Shown here: piece after piece, positions 32,930-45,635 of the stretch
Position numbering within the stretch: the stretch's first letter is position 1
How the letters are laid out: each line of letters opens with the position of its first letter
Source: Daldinia sp. FL1419
Taxonomy: Eukaryota > Ascomycota > Sordariomycetes > Xylariales > Hypoxylaceae
Assembly: GCA_025201765.1 (NCBI GenBank)
Contig: MU623387.1
Coordinates: 124,001-188,000, forward strand
Direction of reading: 5' to 3'
Length of the DNA: 64,000 bases
Position numbers and translations under genes: made by a program
The notes under the pieces: generated by a model
What the model was told of the DNA's origin: nothing
Database searches by the model: none
The model's input: only the letters and a program-made list of their open reading frames with translations

Positions 32930-33300
32930 CAGATTTCTTGAGGACAGGATCATGAGTGGAAAGGAAACGCTGGTGGCTTTCGATACTTTTAAATAACGTG
33001 GCTCCAAGCATGAAATCCGTTCAGAGCGTTCGTGAAATAAGATAGACTTCAAGAAGCCGAAGAATTTCATCGCGAGTACCGAAGTGGATATAAGGATGGT
33101 TTTGGAGATGAAACCCTGGGTGAGATTCATCGGCATACTCTTCGGTTTCGTTGTGCCTGATTGCGTTATTCGTCTCGCACAAGACTTTGGTAATAAATTC
33201 AATTATAAATTAATCGCCACTTATGCTCGCCCATACAATCAACCGTGCATTCTACATACCAGTCTACACGATCAACCGAGCCAACCACCTCGCACTAGAA
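32930..33300. other. Gene-free stretch
   Basis: About 370 bases next to the zinc-finger relic. Short frames on both strands have no domain. It may contain more decayed sequence of the relic. Confidence 0.45.
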
Positions 33301-34465
33301 TTACTTAATTCCAGCCCCGTGAATATCGCCCAGCTCGACCTCCTGAATATTCCTAGGTGGGAAGCCAGCAAACTTGCCGTGTTGCCCGAGTTTCTCCTCT
33401 GTAATCCACCGACGCACCCAAATAACGCCCTTGACAATAACAAAAATCACAAGCGTAGCCGCACCGATCCCAAAGATATACGCGGCCACCAGAGACCCAG
33501 TTTCCCCCGGGTCGAGAAAGGGGTAAACGTAGAAACCCTTGGTAGCTTTCGTTAGGTACGCCAGAGCTAGATACAATGCCATGAGGATGATAAGCCATAG
33601 CGCGTGTATCCAGGGCTGGGGCTCCACACGCGTGAAGAAGATCTCGAAGAGTGCGAAGAGGCTATTAAGCGCGTGCTGGCTGACGTTGGACCAGGCGCCG
33701 TAGACGGTGGGAAACCAAGCGGACCCGTAGCTATATAGCACACCCCAGTACACGATAGTGACTAAGAAGGGGAAGGTAGTTACGGTGCTGTAGAAGAGCG
33801 CATGCAGAGCCTTCAATGGTCGCGGGAAACGATCCAAAAGAGGCAGAGAGTACCGCGCGTAGGTGAATGTGTGGATGGATGCTACGAGCGTATAAAAGGC
33901 GATGCCCCAGTACGTGAGAACGGTAAAAAAGGAGAACTCGGCGCGCGAGGCCTCACACCCGCCTTGATCGGCGTTGGCGCATTGGTAGCCGATGTTGAAG
34001 AGCAACGTTGTGAAAGCATAGAGAGACTGTGGATCATTAGTGCTCGTTCACGTAACCCCTAGAGATTTAAGTAGAGCCGGATGGGATGTATAACATATCG
34101 CGAGAATAAATATAAAGTTGGCATAAACGAGTACCACCATCGCACAGTCGTGAGTATAAGCTCGGACATACGTCACAACATGCAACCCTATAAACCCGCG
34201 GCGGCGGCACCGCATGTCCGTACACGGTATGTATCGGCAGAGAGTTGTGACGGTGGCGCGTTTCGAGAGCTTAACCCCGAACACATAAATACACACGATA
34301 ATTCACAAATGGCACAGAAACCAAACTCACCATCAACGCCCGCAGCGCAAACAAAGCATACGGTGGCAGCAACCACGACGTCTCGAAGCGGTGCTCCGGA
34401 TCCCAGCCCCCCGTGCCGAACTTAAAGGCGCTCAGCGGGTCGCTCGAGACCGCGACCGAGAACAT
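33301..34465 (-). CDS. Integral membrane protein, FAR-17a/AIG1- or rolling-stone-like
   Basis: Two exons on the minus strand: 34465-34331 and 34026-33301, separated by a 304-base intron (GTGAGT...CCACAG, with a GCACTAATG branch-like site). It gives 286 residues. Exon 1 contains DPEHRFETSWLLPPYALFALR, a typical opening of this fungal membrane-protein group. Exon 2 has about six spans, with SLYAFTTLLFNIGYQCA, FFTVLTYWGIAFYTLVAS, TVTTFPFLVTIVYWGVLY, AWSNVSQHALNSLFALFEIF, WIHALWLIILMALYLALAY and TKGFYVYPFLDPG. The C-terminal tail is hydrophilic. The function is not established from sequence; some relatives are annotated as AIG1-like lipid hydrolases, but I cannot verify the catalytic residues. 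The intron is much longer than others here. Confidence 0.78.
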
Positions 34466-35972
34466 GATTCGCGACGATACGATCGACGCATATATATATA
34501 CGGAACGAGTAAGTAAACTAATGTACGCAACACGCAATAATGCAAAATACGATCAATCTAACAAAAGCTTGGATCTTGGGGGAAAAAAAAAAGTAAAAAA
34601 AAAGTAAAACCAAGAAAAAACAAGAAAAAAAAAACCACGGCCCGAGTGTCGAAATCGAACGACGTTAGGTATATACGCCAAGCTGAATATCGTAAACATA
34701 CGTGTACAAATGAAGAGAGAAAGACGAAGGAAGTAAGTGAGGCTCGGCTACCCAAGCGCCCCCTTCGCCGCGCGTAAGCGAAAATGCACCCTCATAGCTT
34801 CCCCGTTTCCCAGAATAGGCGGAGCGTCCGGGAGGGAAGTTACGCTAACGAAAGCATACGAAGCGTCCGAGATTTAGTGGGGAGGGGGGAGCAAGAGCAG
34901 AGCAGGGTTTTTGAGTATGGCTTCATTTGGTACAGCAATAGCGAATAACGACCTGATATTGGTCATTCTCGTTGTATACTAGTACCTATATACCAAATCA
35001 TCTCGACTCGTTACACCCAAATAGTCGTACTAAACTAGCGAAAATGCAATTAATTAGGGTAGACCCGCGGAAATAAAATCATAATCATATATCGAGAGGC
35101 AAAAAAAAAAGAAAAAAAAAAAAGCAATCGAACCAACTTACTCACAAGTTGCACCACATCCTCTCACCAAAGACAACATTTGCCATCAAACGGGCAGCAA
35201 TGCAAGAACAAGTATAAAGTAAACGAGAACTGGAAAGGTGCTTTTTTTTATAACTACGATTACTTTCGATAGCAAGATTGAAAAAAAAAAAAAAAAAAAA
35301 AAACCAGCAAAGGCTATCCGTATTCCGTCCCCTCCAAACTCCGTGCGTCCGAAATGCATTCGCTATGCCATTACCGAATAAATAAAAATAATTGCCACCC
35401 CATATCATACACCTGCTCGTATATACAACTACATAATAACGCCGACGTACGATGTTGCGCCGAAATGACGCGGGTAGTCTCCCTCCCGAGAAAGGATATC
35501 TCCTCGAGGTGACGTTTTTTCAGGCCGTATCCCTGCATTGACACATCCAACTTCAATCTTGTCCGCCGTTTGACTGTGACTGGAGTCGGTGAATAATGTC
35601 GCGCCCTACCTCGTCTTATCTCGAATAAACGAGGGCGTGATATGTGGTATCATATATGCCAATTATCTAGGAGCAGCATAAAGCATACCGCATATGGCTA
35701 TTCATTCGTAGATTTGTCTGAGCGCGCCCAGTCGCCGACGGCGGGTGAGTATAGTCCGGCAGTATTATTCGTCGCGCTTGTCATTCAGCATGAACTGCGG
35801 CATTTCCTGTTTTAAGCTCCCTTTGGTGCCTGTCGATCAGATCGTAGATCAATCGATGGCCGCTCATTAGCCTCTGGGGGCCCCATCGAAAAATCTCCAC
35901 GTCGACGATCCCCCGAGCCGGAGAATAACAATTAAGGTTTCTGCAACGCCGCTGCGTTCCCCCCCGATTGGG
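34466..35972. other. Gene-free stretch with poly(A) tracts
   Basis: About 1.5 kb without a supported gene. It contains several A-rich tracts on the plus strand (34581-34632, 35101-35124, and an uninterrupted run at 35281-35303), which may be T-rich leader sequence or repeats. The left part is the promoter of the membrane-protein gene. Confidence 0.55.
35281..35303 (+). repeat. Poly(A) tract of 23 bases
   Basis: Homopolymer run flanked by TTG and CCAGC. It is one of several A-rich tracts in this spacer. Confidence 0.95.
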
Positions 35973-38138
35973 TTATCGACGACGCCCATAATCCGGTACA
36001 CGCTTGCCATCCAAGTATTTAGGGCTTCGAGTTTCGTAATAAGGATTAGGAGCCTGCTGCGCTCTCCTCGCTTCGAATTCGGCACGCTCTTCGTCGTCGA
36101 GCGAGAATGCCTTCTTCAACCATCCGAATGCGCTTCGCTTCTTCTTTACTGCCTTTTGGGTTTCCGGGTTGAGTGTTGTCACATTGCTCAGCATGCTCAT
36201 CCCCATGGCCGAAGGCTGATTTCGCAAGTGGCCCGCGTGAACGTTTGTACCAGCTGTCCATGGCCTCTGCTGCAGAGGAGAGTGAGGACTTGCCCGTACT
36301 GGAAAGTAGTGTTGTCTCTCTGAGCGCGGAGAAGGTAGCGCCGTGGTTGGGAAAACCGGTGGCGGCATCATATCTCCGTATTCGGTCATTGAACGCACCG
36401 GCTGTCGCGCCTCGCTATCGGAGCCGTAAGCAGAATCTGGACCTTGGTAGGCGCGTGACGATAGGTAGCTGGGGGATTGGTACTGCGCATCTAAGAACAT
36501 AGGTCTTTGGAGCTCGGGCGTGTTGCGAGAAGGAACCTGGATAGCTTCGGGCAGGCTGCTTCCTTTTAGAGACAACCTCTGCCGTAGAGATGTTCTCTTT
36601 GGTTGCTCCTCCGGCATCGCGATCGGGGGGTCATGTATCGGAGGGTCTTCATCTATTAACGGGTCCTCGGGCGGAAGGTCCTCAATCGGGAGGTCGTCGT
36701 CGATTTGGAGGTCTTCGATAGGAAGCGGAAGTTCTTCGAACGATGACGCATCTTGGATTCTTGGTGAAGGAATTGGCGCGGGCGGTTGCGGAGTATACGT
36801 CCGCGGCTGCAAGATGTAGAGGCCTTCATCCACTGGCGGCTCTTCCTTCTTTTCCTCCTTGTTCTCCTCGGTGGGTTCCAGGCCCTCCTCGATGGCTATA
36901 GCCATTCTCGGGACAGAGTCCGCCTCCAACTCCACCGGAGACATTGGCTCTATCGGGGCGTTATACTGAACTATCATGAGGGTCTCCCTGGTCCCGGTCG
37001 AACCCGCTACTGATCTCTGAGATGTGCTCTTGGAAAGCTCGAATTTTGTTTGCCACCTATCAGCCGATCGCATCGACGAATTTCGCGAATTGTTCTTGGG
37101 CAAAGGCTGGTCCGTAGGGCTGGAGAACGGGACGACGCTCGCCTGTTAAAAGGTTAGCATATTCGAAGACTGCTGGGCAATGGGATATCCTACCCTTGTT
37201 CTACGGCTGACCTCGCCCGCGCGATAATTCATCTCTGCTACGATCTGATCGAGCCTATTGAGCAGAGCACGCAGGTTTGACGTTGTGCGTTGCAATTCAA
37301 GGAAGGCCTTGTACCAACCCCGGGCGTTCCCCCCCATAGCATCAAAAATCTCCCCGACCTCTGGGCGCTGCTGCTGCCATGCTCCATCCCGCTGATTGCC
37401 GAGATATGTTGCAAATTCTTTCGTGGCGCCCAAACCCTCGTTGATATCCCCAACTATCGCCTCGAGGGAAGTGGTCGTGCGGGAAATGATATGTTCAATC
37501 TTCTCGTTCCCAGTTACTATCTGCAAACGAAAATTCCGATCCTCCAGCATGTGTTCGAAAGTTTCGATATTCTGCATCGGTAGCTTCAGGTGATCGATGC
37601 GTTCCCGAATATCGTGAATCCCTAGGTTGACGTCTTCCAATATCGTCTCCAGAAATTCGTCCACCTCATCGATATGACCTTGAAGAATATTAACCACCTG
37701 CTCATTGCTGTTCGCTATCCCACCGAGCAGGAGGTACACGCCGAACGAGATCTGAGCCATGAGCTTCCATAGCTCGTGGTATTTCTGGCCTGGTCGATAT
37801 CGCCATAGCTCGCTATGCAACCCGTCTCCTTTGGCCCCATCTAGTAAGTAGTTTCGACGTTCCCTCGCGGAGGCGAATCTAAGTTTTGGCTTCGAAAGGG
37901 CGGGACTATTAGTGGCTTCGATCAGGGACTCGGAGAAAGCTGGCTGCATGGCGGGTATCGGGTGCGTTGGGATATTGGCTGCTGCATCTTTGGTTTTTTG
38001 ACGCATGGCCTCGTCACGATCTCTGGACGCGGCTCTCGCGCTTGATTTAGGAGGAATTGGGAGCAGGTCGTCGTCCTCGGAATCTGAAAGAAGAACAGAG
38101 CGATCCTCGTCATGGTGAAGAGACAACGGCAGGGCCAT
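35973..38138 (-). CDS. Coiled-coil, largely disordered fungal protein
   Basis: Two exons on the minus strand: 38138-37194 and 37142-35973, with a 51-base intron (GTAGGA...AACAG). It gives 704 residues. The N-terminal third is helical: after an acidic Ser-rich start, a segment beginning GQKYHELWKLMAQISFGVYLL is followed by about 150 residues of predicted coiled coil (HIDEVDEFLETILEDVN, ERIDHLKLPMQNIETF, LEAIVGDINEGL). The central part is disordered and contains an imperfect acidic/proline repeat (DLPIEDLPPEDPLIDEDPPI). A conserved basic C-terminus (KKKRSAFGWLKKAFSLDDEE, then RSPKYLDGKRVPDYG) may bind membranes or partners. This is a conserved hypothetical in filamentous fungi as far as I recall, and I cannot name a function. 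Confidence 0.85.
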
Positions 38139-40680
38139 TTTGTAGATCCAGAACCATGCCCCCTCCCCTCTCCTCGAATATTGACCAGGCTGTCCGGTAG
38201 CACGACCAATTAATCAATTCTTTTGGGGGCAGAATGGTTAAGGATATAAGTAGACAATACGGATTCGACCCCGACACTTGAAAGGTCTTGTGCAACCGAG
38301 TCTCACCTAAGGAAAATCGGGACGACGCAAGATGATACCACTGGACTACTAGAGATAAGACAATCGTACTGTAGGGATCCGAAAAATTAATTGGAATAGT
38401 TACAAGCTCGGAGAATTCGTGGGGGATTAGATGTTGTCGAGAAAAGCAATCTAGGTTGTCAGCGAGAAGGTTACGCCGCGGGGTACCAAAGAGTATTCGA
38501 GCCGAGTTCAAAGAGGATTACGAGGACTTGGCATTGTTGGATATCTAAAGGGCGAAACAAAGAGAGAGAGAGGTTCGGCGAATTAAGAATTATCACTACG
38601 ATTCCCTCGCACCAAAGAGAGCGATAACGACGTGCTAGTTAATTGGTGTTCGTATCCCAAGTTAACGATGGAAAAGAAATGTGCGGGAGAGAGATGAGAG
38701 ATATCTGAGATGAGAAGTCGAGGTAGAAGAGTTTATGGGAGACCGTTATGGGAGACCGAGAGACGACCGAAAAAGAAAGGGAAAGGAATTAACAGATGAT
38801 GATTCCCTGCGATTTATTAGGTGTCGCCGTTAAAGGAGAGAGAAGATCGCGAATTGAAGCATCTTATTAACCCAAGTAGTAGGGGAGAGCCCGCTAAAGA
38901 GGGAAAATAAATAAAATAAAACGAGCTGAGGAGAGAGTAGGAAGCTCTTCGACGAAGATTTCCACTTGAGAGTAACCAAAAAAAAAAAAGGACCTAACCG
39001 ACCTAAAAGACCTAAATAACCCCAGCCTAAGCCCCAATATAGCGAGGTCGGTGTTGCAAGTTGTGTCTCGCCTAGGCTTGTACAATACAGGAGGGTACTT
39101 TGCGGGCGGCACCAAGTAACATATTGTACAGTACCAGGCATGTCAACCCTACTAAATTGAATGCTAACAACGCCAGCAGTGCCAATCGCCATTCGGTGGA
39201 ATTCGCTCCAAATTCGACAAGAGCTAATTGAAGCGGGCGGTCCAGGGGTCTAGGGCCACTATTTAAATGGGCCCTGCCAGCCTACCTAGCTACAAGTGGC
39301 TACCAAGCCCTAGTTTTGCCGCTAGAACTGCGAACAGGTGCTCTAGAGCTAGACCTACTAGGTTAGGGGTAGAAGCGAGGAGAGAGCAAGCTCTAACTTT
39401 TACATAACGCGCCTGTCACCCACTAACCCTCCACCTTCCCTCCAAATTCCCTTATCGGGCAACAAAAACTCCCCTTAAGAGGGTCATAACCGTCTTAGCC
39501 GCGTCTTAGCCGCTTAGAACGGCTCAGAGATGAATGGGAAAAATTTAGAAGAATAGCTGCAAACCTAAAACCATAACCAAACCCCCCCCAAAAAGGACCA
39601 GTCTATCGAAATCGAAATCGCAATCGCAATCGATCTTCGCATCGCAGATCCAAACAATTTCAACCTATCGGGCTATCAACCTATGTCAGGGGGATTTCAA
39701 TCGATTAAACGACGACGTAGTAAGTGTATGAAGTTTTTCTCAAATCCTTTTGCGCAGTACATAATAGCCGGCCGGCCGGCAACATTGCAGCCCTCCATGC
39801 GTCACGGCGTACCCGAATAAATTGAGCTCATAATATCAAACGCGAATAAGATGTAGAGTACGGACGTGTAGGGTAACATGGAAAACATTTTACGAATTAC
39901 AATATCAACTATCAAGAGGTGCCTGACCGAAAGAGCCGAGTAACGACCGTATGCCAGAGAGAGAAAGATGCCCCTTATCAACCTATGGCTATATGTGGCT
40001 ATCTTATTTATTGCAGTCTCTCTTGGAACCCGGCCATTGGACTGTAATTTCTCACTTGTTATACCGGCTCGGTTGGTATCCGGCTTGGGGAATCAAACAA
40101 GTCGAAATTAATATATGATAAAAAAAGATAATAATATCGTCTTTAAGCGCTACCGACATCTTTCTCCACGTCTTTACTCGCTTTGCATTTTTTTTTATTT
40201 TTTTTATTTTTTTTTTGGATACGAATTATTCGGACAAATTCCGAGCTCGAGCCAACACACCAACCGAGCCGAGATCATCGCGTTCAAATGTCTCCACGTT
40301 TAAAGCGGCTAACCTAGGTCTGTGGTTCCCCCTGGGTTTAGCCTGGCTCGTGCAACGTACCTGGAGATCCCTCCTTACCGCTTTAAGCTTGGCTTCACGC
40401 CGTGTTTTCTATGGTAACCCCATAGTTTTCTATCAATCTTTTCTTTTCCCCCCCAAGCATGTCATCTGTCTGTATTAAAAAGGAAGGTATTATTCGACCA
40501 GTAATCGTCTTCAGCATCTAAAAGTCTACTTTGCAAAACTCCATCCAACAGTAGGAAATATACATAATATAAAAACTAATATAAAAAGGGACCCAAACAA
40601 GGAGAATGTAATCGCGACAGTGTCAGTTTCAGGTAGCACGCACCAGTGCTAAAACGTGCCGGCGGTCTCATCAGGAGCTT
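38139..40680. other. Gene-free stretch
   Basis: About 2.5 kb without a supported gene. It contains a tRNA-like A/B box pair on the minus strand (38261-38348), purine-rich DNA (38560-38960), a self-complementary CCGGCCGGCCGGC at about 39768-39780 and T-rich tracts at 40187-40217. Confidence 0.55.
38261..38348 (-). other. RNA polymerase III-like A box and B box pair
   Basis: On the minus strand, TAGTCCAGTGG (38348-38338) matches a tRNA A box. GGGTCGAATCC (38271-38261) matches a B box with one change (GGTTCGAATCC). The spacing of about 67 bases allows an internal promoter. The flanks do not form a 7-base acceptor stem and the T-stem is broken, so this is not an intact tRNA. It may be a tRNA relic or a SINE head. 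Confidence 0.35.
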
Positions 40681-43600
40681 CTAAGGGCCCGCGCGAAATC
40701 GACGCTTTGGCATAAAATGACGCTTAAGATCCCGAAGAGGCTTCCAATCTGATTTCTTAGGGACTCGAGCAAGCCAGTAGAGGAATAGAGCAGCAACAAC
40801 GTTAAAAACGATGTAGGCCCAAATTAACCCTAAATTGCGCCATCTGTCACCATAGAACGAGTCGACAGATGCGAGAAAAGTATTGGTATTTGCCAAACTG
40901 CAGAAATTGCAATCCGAGGTGGCTTCGGGGTTGTATACGGCGCCGAAAGCCACTTGGTTATATGGGTCAGTATATTGGCCGCAGGTCTGTCCCTCGGGCG
41001 GTTGGAAGTGCAAAAGTTCGAGTGCGCTGCAGCGAACTTCATGATTTGCAACGCCAACAGCGAGCATAGCACCGATAATGTACGTGAACGGTGAAACTCG
41101 ATACATGAAGATCCAGAATCCGGGAAGGGAGCTTCGAGGGACCATCACGCTATTGGCCAAGTTAGCAGCGAAATAATCGATACACCAAAGGGCTAGGTAG
41201 GTTGCTTACCCAGAAAATATCAAAGACATGGCAAACAAAAGGAGGCCAAGGACAGCTCCCACTTCGGCCGTTTCTACGCCAGCGATGACCATATCCGCGA
41301 ACGTAGACTCGAAGACCAAGACCGTCCAGAGAAGGAAAAACATGAGTCCGCCGCGCTCGGCAACAGAATTTGTCGGTATGGCATTCTCATTCATTCCGAC
41401 GAGGTAGTAAAAAGGCACGAAGATGAGTAATGAGGCCAATGTGTTCCAGGGCAACTCTACGACCATATTGGCGAGGAAAAAGGTATACCACGAGTACGCG
41501 CGGGACGATCGTTCCCGTGCTTCGTATTGCTGTCGCTGGAGGATAAATTGCGGCATGGTCTGGTAGACAAGAAACGCGAAGATGACCAGTAGCATGAATA
41601 TCGCGAACATCTGGTTCTGAAGGCCGGACATCGTCAGCTCGGAGCTAAAGAAGGACACTCCGATGAAAAGAGACTGATACATGATTAACGGGGAAGCCGA
41701 CGATCGGGGGGGGTTTATCGTTACTTACAGTGCCGCCACAGAGTATCAACTTGGCATAGATGTACGACGGAGTGCGCCAGTATTGCTCGAACACTCTTTT
41801 GGCGCACAGGAGGAATTGATAGTGAAACGGGGTCGCGTAGAACGACGTGGACATCGTGTCGTTGTCTTCTTCTTCGTGGGCGTGTTCTACGCCCGGTAGC
41901 CCTAATTCCATTACCCTGAGTTCCTTTCGTATCGCCTCGTACTCTTTGCTACTACGCCATACTTGATGCCAGTTCTGCTCGGCGTGAGCACCAGGCGCAG
42001 CTCCTATAGCACGCAACATCCACTCGGCGGGGTTTTCGTCTACACCGCAGGGGGTAGCACCATGACGTTCAAAGTACCCGGTAAGCGTCTTGGAGTTTTG
42101 ACCGATATCTCCAAAGTACACCGTCTTTCCTCCGAAGCTTAAGAGCAATAATCGGTCAAATTGCTGGAATAGCATCGCAGAGGGTTGGTGGATGGTGCAC
42201 AGGATTGCCTGGCCGTTATCAGAGAGCTTTCGCAAGAGGCTTGTGATCGACCATGCCGTCTGGCTATCTAATCCGGATGTGGGTTCGTCGAAGAAAATGA
42301 GCAGGTCCGGCTTCGCAGCAAGCTCGACTCCTATAGTTAGACGCTTACGTTGTTCGACGTTCAAACCTGCGAGCCGGGTTAGTCGCCCAATTCTTTTAGG
42401 ACCGGGCTTCTAGGCTTACCTTCACCAGGCACTCCAATTATTGCGTCGGCATACGCCTCCATGTCCAATAGCTTAATGACATCTTCCACGTAAGCATACT
42501 TCTCTTCTATCGGGACGGTGTACGGCTGTCGAAGTACCGCACTAAACCGCAATGCTTCTCTGATAGTCGCCGTTTCGAGGTGGATGTCTTGCTGTTGAAC
42601 ATAACCGGTTTGTCTTTGAAAAGCATTTCCTCGAGGAATTCCGTTGACTAGGATATCGCCGTTGACTACACCCATGGTGACGCGGTCGGCTAATACGTCA
42701 AGAAGAGTAGTCTTTCCTGCTCCAGTCGCGCCCTATTTGCATGTTAATTATCATTTTAGTTTTGGATGCAACGGGGTGTCGTACCATTAGAGCCGTTAAG
42801 GTGCCAGGCTTGATCCATCCGTCGACATGGTCCAAAATTCGTCTATGTTGGCCCTTGATCGATATATCGTAACATACATCGACCCAGTGAAAAATCTTAT
42901 GGCTACGAGCAATGGTAGTCTGTTCGGTAGAAGCGTCTGTGGTATCTTTGCCCTGTTCCTTCTCGCCTCCTCGCAAAGTATCTGATCTTTTCGTGGCGGA
43001 AATATCTATAGCTCCCGATTCTTCGTCTTGTGGCCTCTTAACATCCAGGACCGCGTAATTTCGGCGGAATACTAAGACCTCGCCCTTGGACTGGTCGAGT
43101 GAGAGGTACTCCGCTGCAAGCATGTATACAGCTCCGAAAAATACAATATAGCCAATGAGAATCCCGAAGTTTCTATCAATTAAGTTAGCAATCGGGGGTA
43201 ACACTTGGGTTGGTATTAGACATACCGCCAGAGATGAGAGTGGTAGAATCCAAAGTTTCCGTTGATAAACATGTCACCACTAACAAAGTCCTGGCCTGGC
43301 AATGCACCCGCGACAGAGCACGTCCTCTCCAAGGGAGTAGCGTTCGCATAAGGAGGACCCATCGGTACAAACTGAGCACAGGGGAACTGTCGGTTCGAAA
43401 ATTCATTCGCAACAAGACTCTCGTACGCATATGCTATTGGGTCAATATAATTTATCCAGCGAAGCCAACCTTGCATGCTTCTCGTGGGGAGAATGAACCC
43501 AGTATATATGACTAGGCCTAGGATGAAGATAGCAGCGGGTGTCACGGCCTGTTGTACAGTGCGAGTCGTCTGCGCAATGGTCCGAAGGATCATGGACATG

Positions 43601-45635
43601 GTAAATGTACATGTGAATCCGAAGAGGAGAAATATGAAGAATGAACCGGCCTCCTGCCTTAATTGGGCCATGAAATAGAGGGGAATATTGAAACAGACGG
43701 TGGACAAAAGCTTGGTTGGAAGATCGCAGATTATGGACGCCACCGCCTCTGCGAAAGGATGATATAACGCATAGCGAGACTGCTTGTCCACAATTGGTCG
43801 CTGGACATATAAAGTGAATATCTGAGGACAGTTAATAGGCCGTATTTTAATCTACCTTAGGGATAGGAGCGTTACCTCTAAGGCGCTACTCAGGGCGTTG
43901 AAAACGATAGAGAAGTAAAGAAGGACGCATCGACTGTTCATACTCTCGGCAACAGCAGGGAGTTTATAATAGATACTTCCGAGTACTAACGAGATAACTA
44001 GGTTTGCCAAGATAGTCACGACGACGAAAGCCTTATCTCCCGCGATACGCTGGAAGCCCCGAGTCATACAAAGGCGAATTTGCATCGGGATGGAAATAGT
44101 ATACGGACTCCGATTTCGCCTGCGAGAAGATTAAGAAGCAATTCTTGGGGCTGTTCATAATCCGAAAGACTTACGTGAATGTAGCCTGCTGTGCCTTTCT
44201 GGATTCTTTCAGCATTTGAAGATGCTGGCCTTTGGTAGAGTACTCCTGCTCAAAGGCCTCGATCTCCCTTTGAAGCTGTGCTCTCGCCTCGCTCTGCTTC
44301 CATGCTTGCGCAAATTCGTCCGGGGTACGAGGAACCTTCCCCTCAAAACCTAGCTGAACTACACGTTCGGATGGATTCGTAAGGGATGTGAGGAAGTCGG
44401 CGGTAGTTTGACGGTCGGGGCAGTGGTATCCCATGTCGGTGAAATAGGCCTTGGCTTCGTTCTTAGGTCCAAAGAAGATCTGCCTCCCTTCGTACAATAC
44501 GACGACCTTGTCGAAAACCTTTCATGGAGTGAGAAAATTGCTAATAAGAAAGATGTAGTGAAAACTTACATCGTAGGCAGACTGCGAAGCTTGATACATG
44601 GCGACGACGGCTGCGGTCTCCCCCAGCTCCGTGGAGAGTCTGAGAGTCTTGGCAAATTCGAGCGCGGTTGCGGAATCCAGCCCCCTAGTACTATTGTCCC
44701 AGCATTGAATGGCACTCTGGTTCAAGGTGACTTCAGCAATACTAACTCGTTTTCGCTCGCCACCGCTTACACCTCGGATGAAGTCGTTGCCCACCCTCGT
44801 ATTTATGGTATGCGATATACCGAAAACAGCCATAACCACATCCCGCAAGTGTTGAGCGTATAACTCGCGACTAACTCCCGGCAGGCGATCCTTGGGTGTA
44901 CGGGCCAATGCAGCGAATTGGAGAGTCTGGCCGACCGTCATCTGAGGGAAATGGATGTCGGTCTCGGCTTGGTAGATGACTTCCCCGCGGAAGCGACTGT
45001 GCATTAGATCATACGGTATGCCTTGATAGTTAATATGAGATTGCTCATCGAGATATAAGCCATGTACGTGCCCGGCGATGGTCTTTAACAGTGTCGATAC
45101 ACCACTTGTGGTTGAAATTGTCAGCTTCATATTCTCAACACTACGCAGAGGAATAGACCGAAGGTGCTTACCTGCCGGGACGCCCCAGGACTAAGAGCAT
45201 CTCACCACTCTTTACTAATCCGTCAAAGTCATCTAAAATATGAACTTTCCGCTGCCTTTGTGAAATCCATTCCCGGACGATTAGGGGTGCTCGCCAAAGG
45301 ACGTTGAGAAAATCCTTCTGGTAATCGGTGTCCTTGCCAAAGCCGTGCACTCCTAGATCGCGCCAGGAAACGCCAATAGGTGGTCGAGGATATTTGTCGG
45401 GTTCCTGTGCGAAGGCATGCAGAAGAGTCTTGGTCCACACTCTTGCGTCGAAATGGGGAGAATTCGGGTCGAGTTCCGGGGGAGGCTTCAGGAACGGATT
45501 TACTCCTTGAAAAGCACGAGATTGTGTGCTCTGTCGAGTGAGCCTTCTGGCAAGAGCAGCCACGCGTGTCGAGTCATTCTGTACAGATGAAGCATCGGAT
45601 GAGAGGGAAGCTTGTCCCGCCGCTTCGTCGGCCAT
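40681..45635 (-). CDS. PDR-type (ABCG) ABC transporter
   Basis: Ten exons on the minus strand: 45635-45172, 45104-44570, 44518-44175, 44119-43876, 43821-43226, 43172-42785, 42732-42420, 42366-41729, 41673-41210 and 41149-40681. All introns are 51-67 bases and phases agree, giving 1484 residues, a full-length pleiotropic-drug-resistance pump (NBD-TMD-NBD-TMD) of the plasma membrane. NBD1 has the family's degenerate Walker A (GRPGSGVSTLLK, no Lys), signature VSGGERKRVSIAE and CWDNSTRGLDSATA. NBD2 has the canonical Walker A GATGAGKTTLLDVLADR near residue 858, the degenerate signature LNVEQRKRLTIG and FFDEPTSGLDSQTAW. The first intron splits the NBD1 P-loop. Extracellular loops with paired cysteines lie before the last span. 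Its promoter is shared with the divergent Zn2Cys6 gene. Such pumps export drugs, plant compounds or fungal metabolites. Confidence 0.95.

Noticed and set aside
35973..36819. Plus-strand frames at 36173-36502 and 36520-36819
   Set aside because: They are mirror frames of the low-complexity acidic/proline region of the minus-strand 704-residue protein.
38261..38348. Intact intron-containing tRNA on the minus strand
   Set aside because: A and B boxes are present, but the seven bases before T8 have no pairing partner after the B box and the T-stem is broken. It is kept only as a Pol III-like element.
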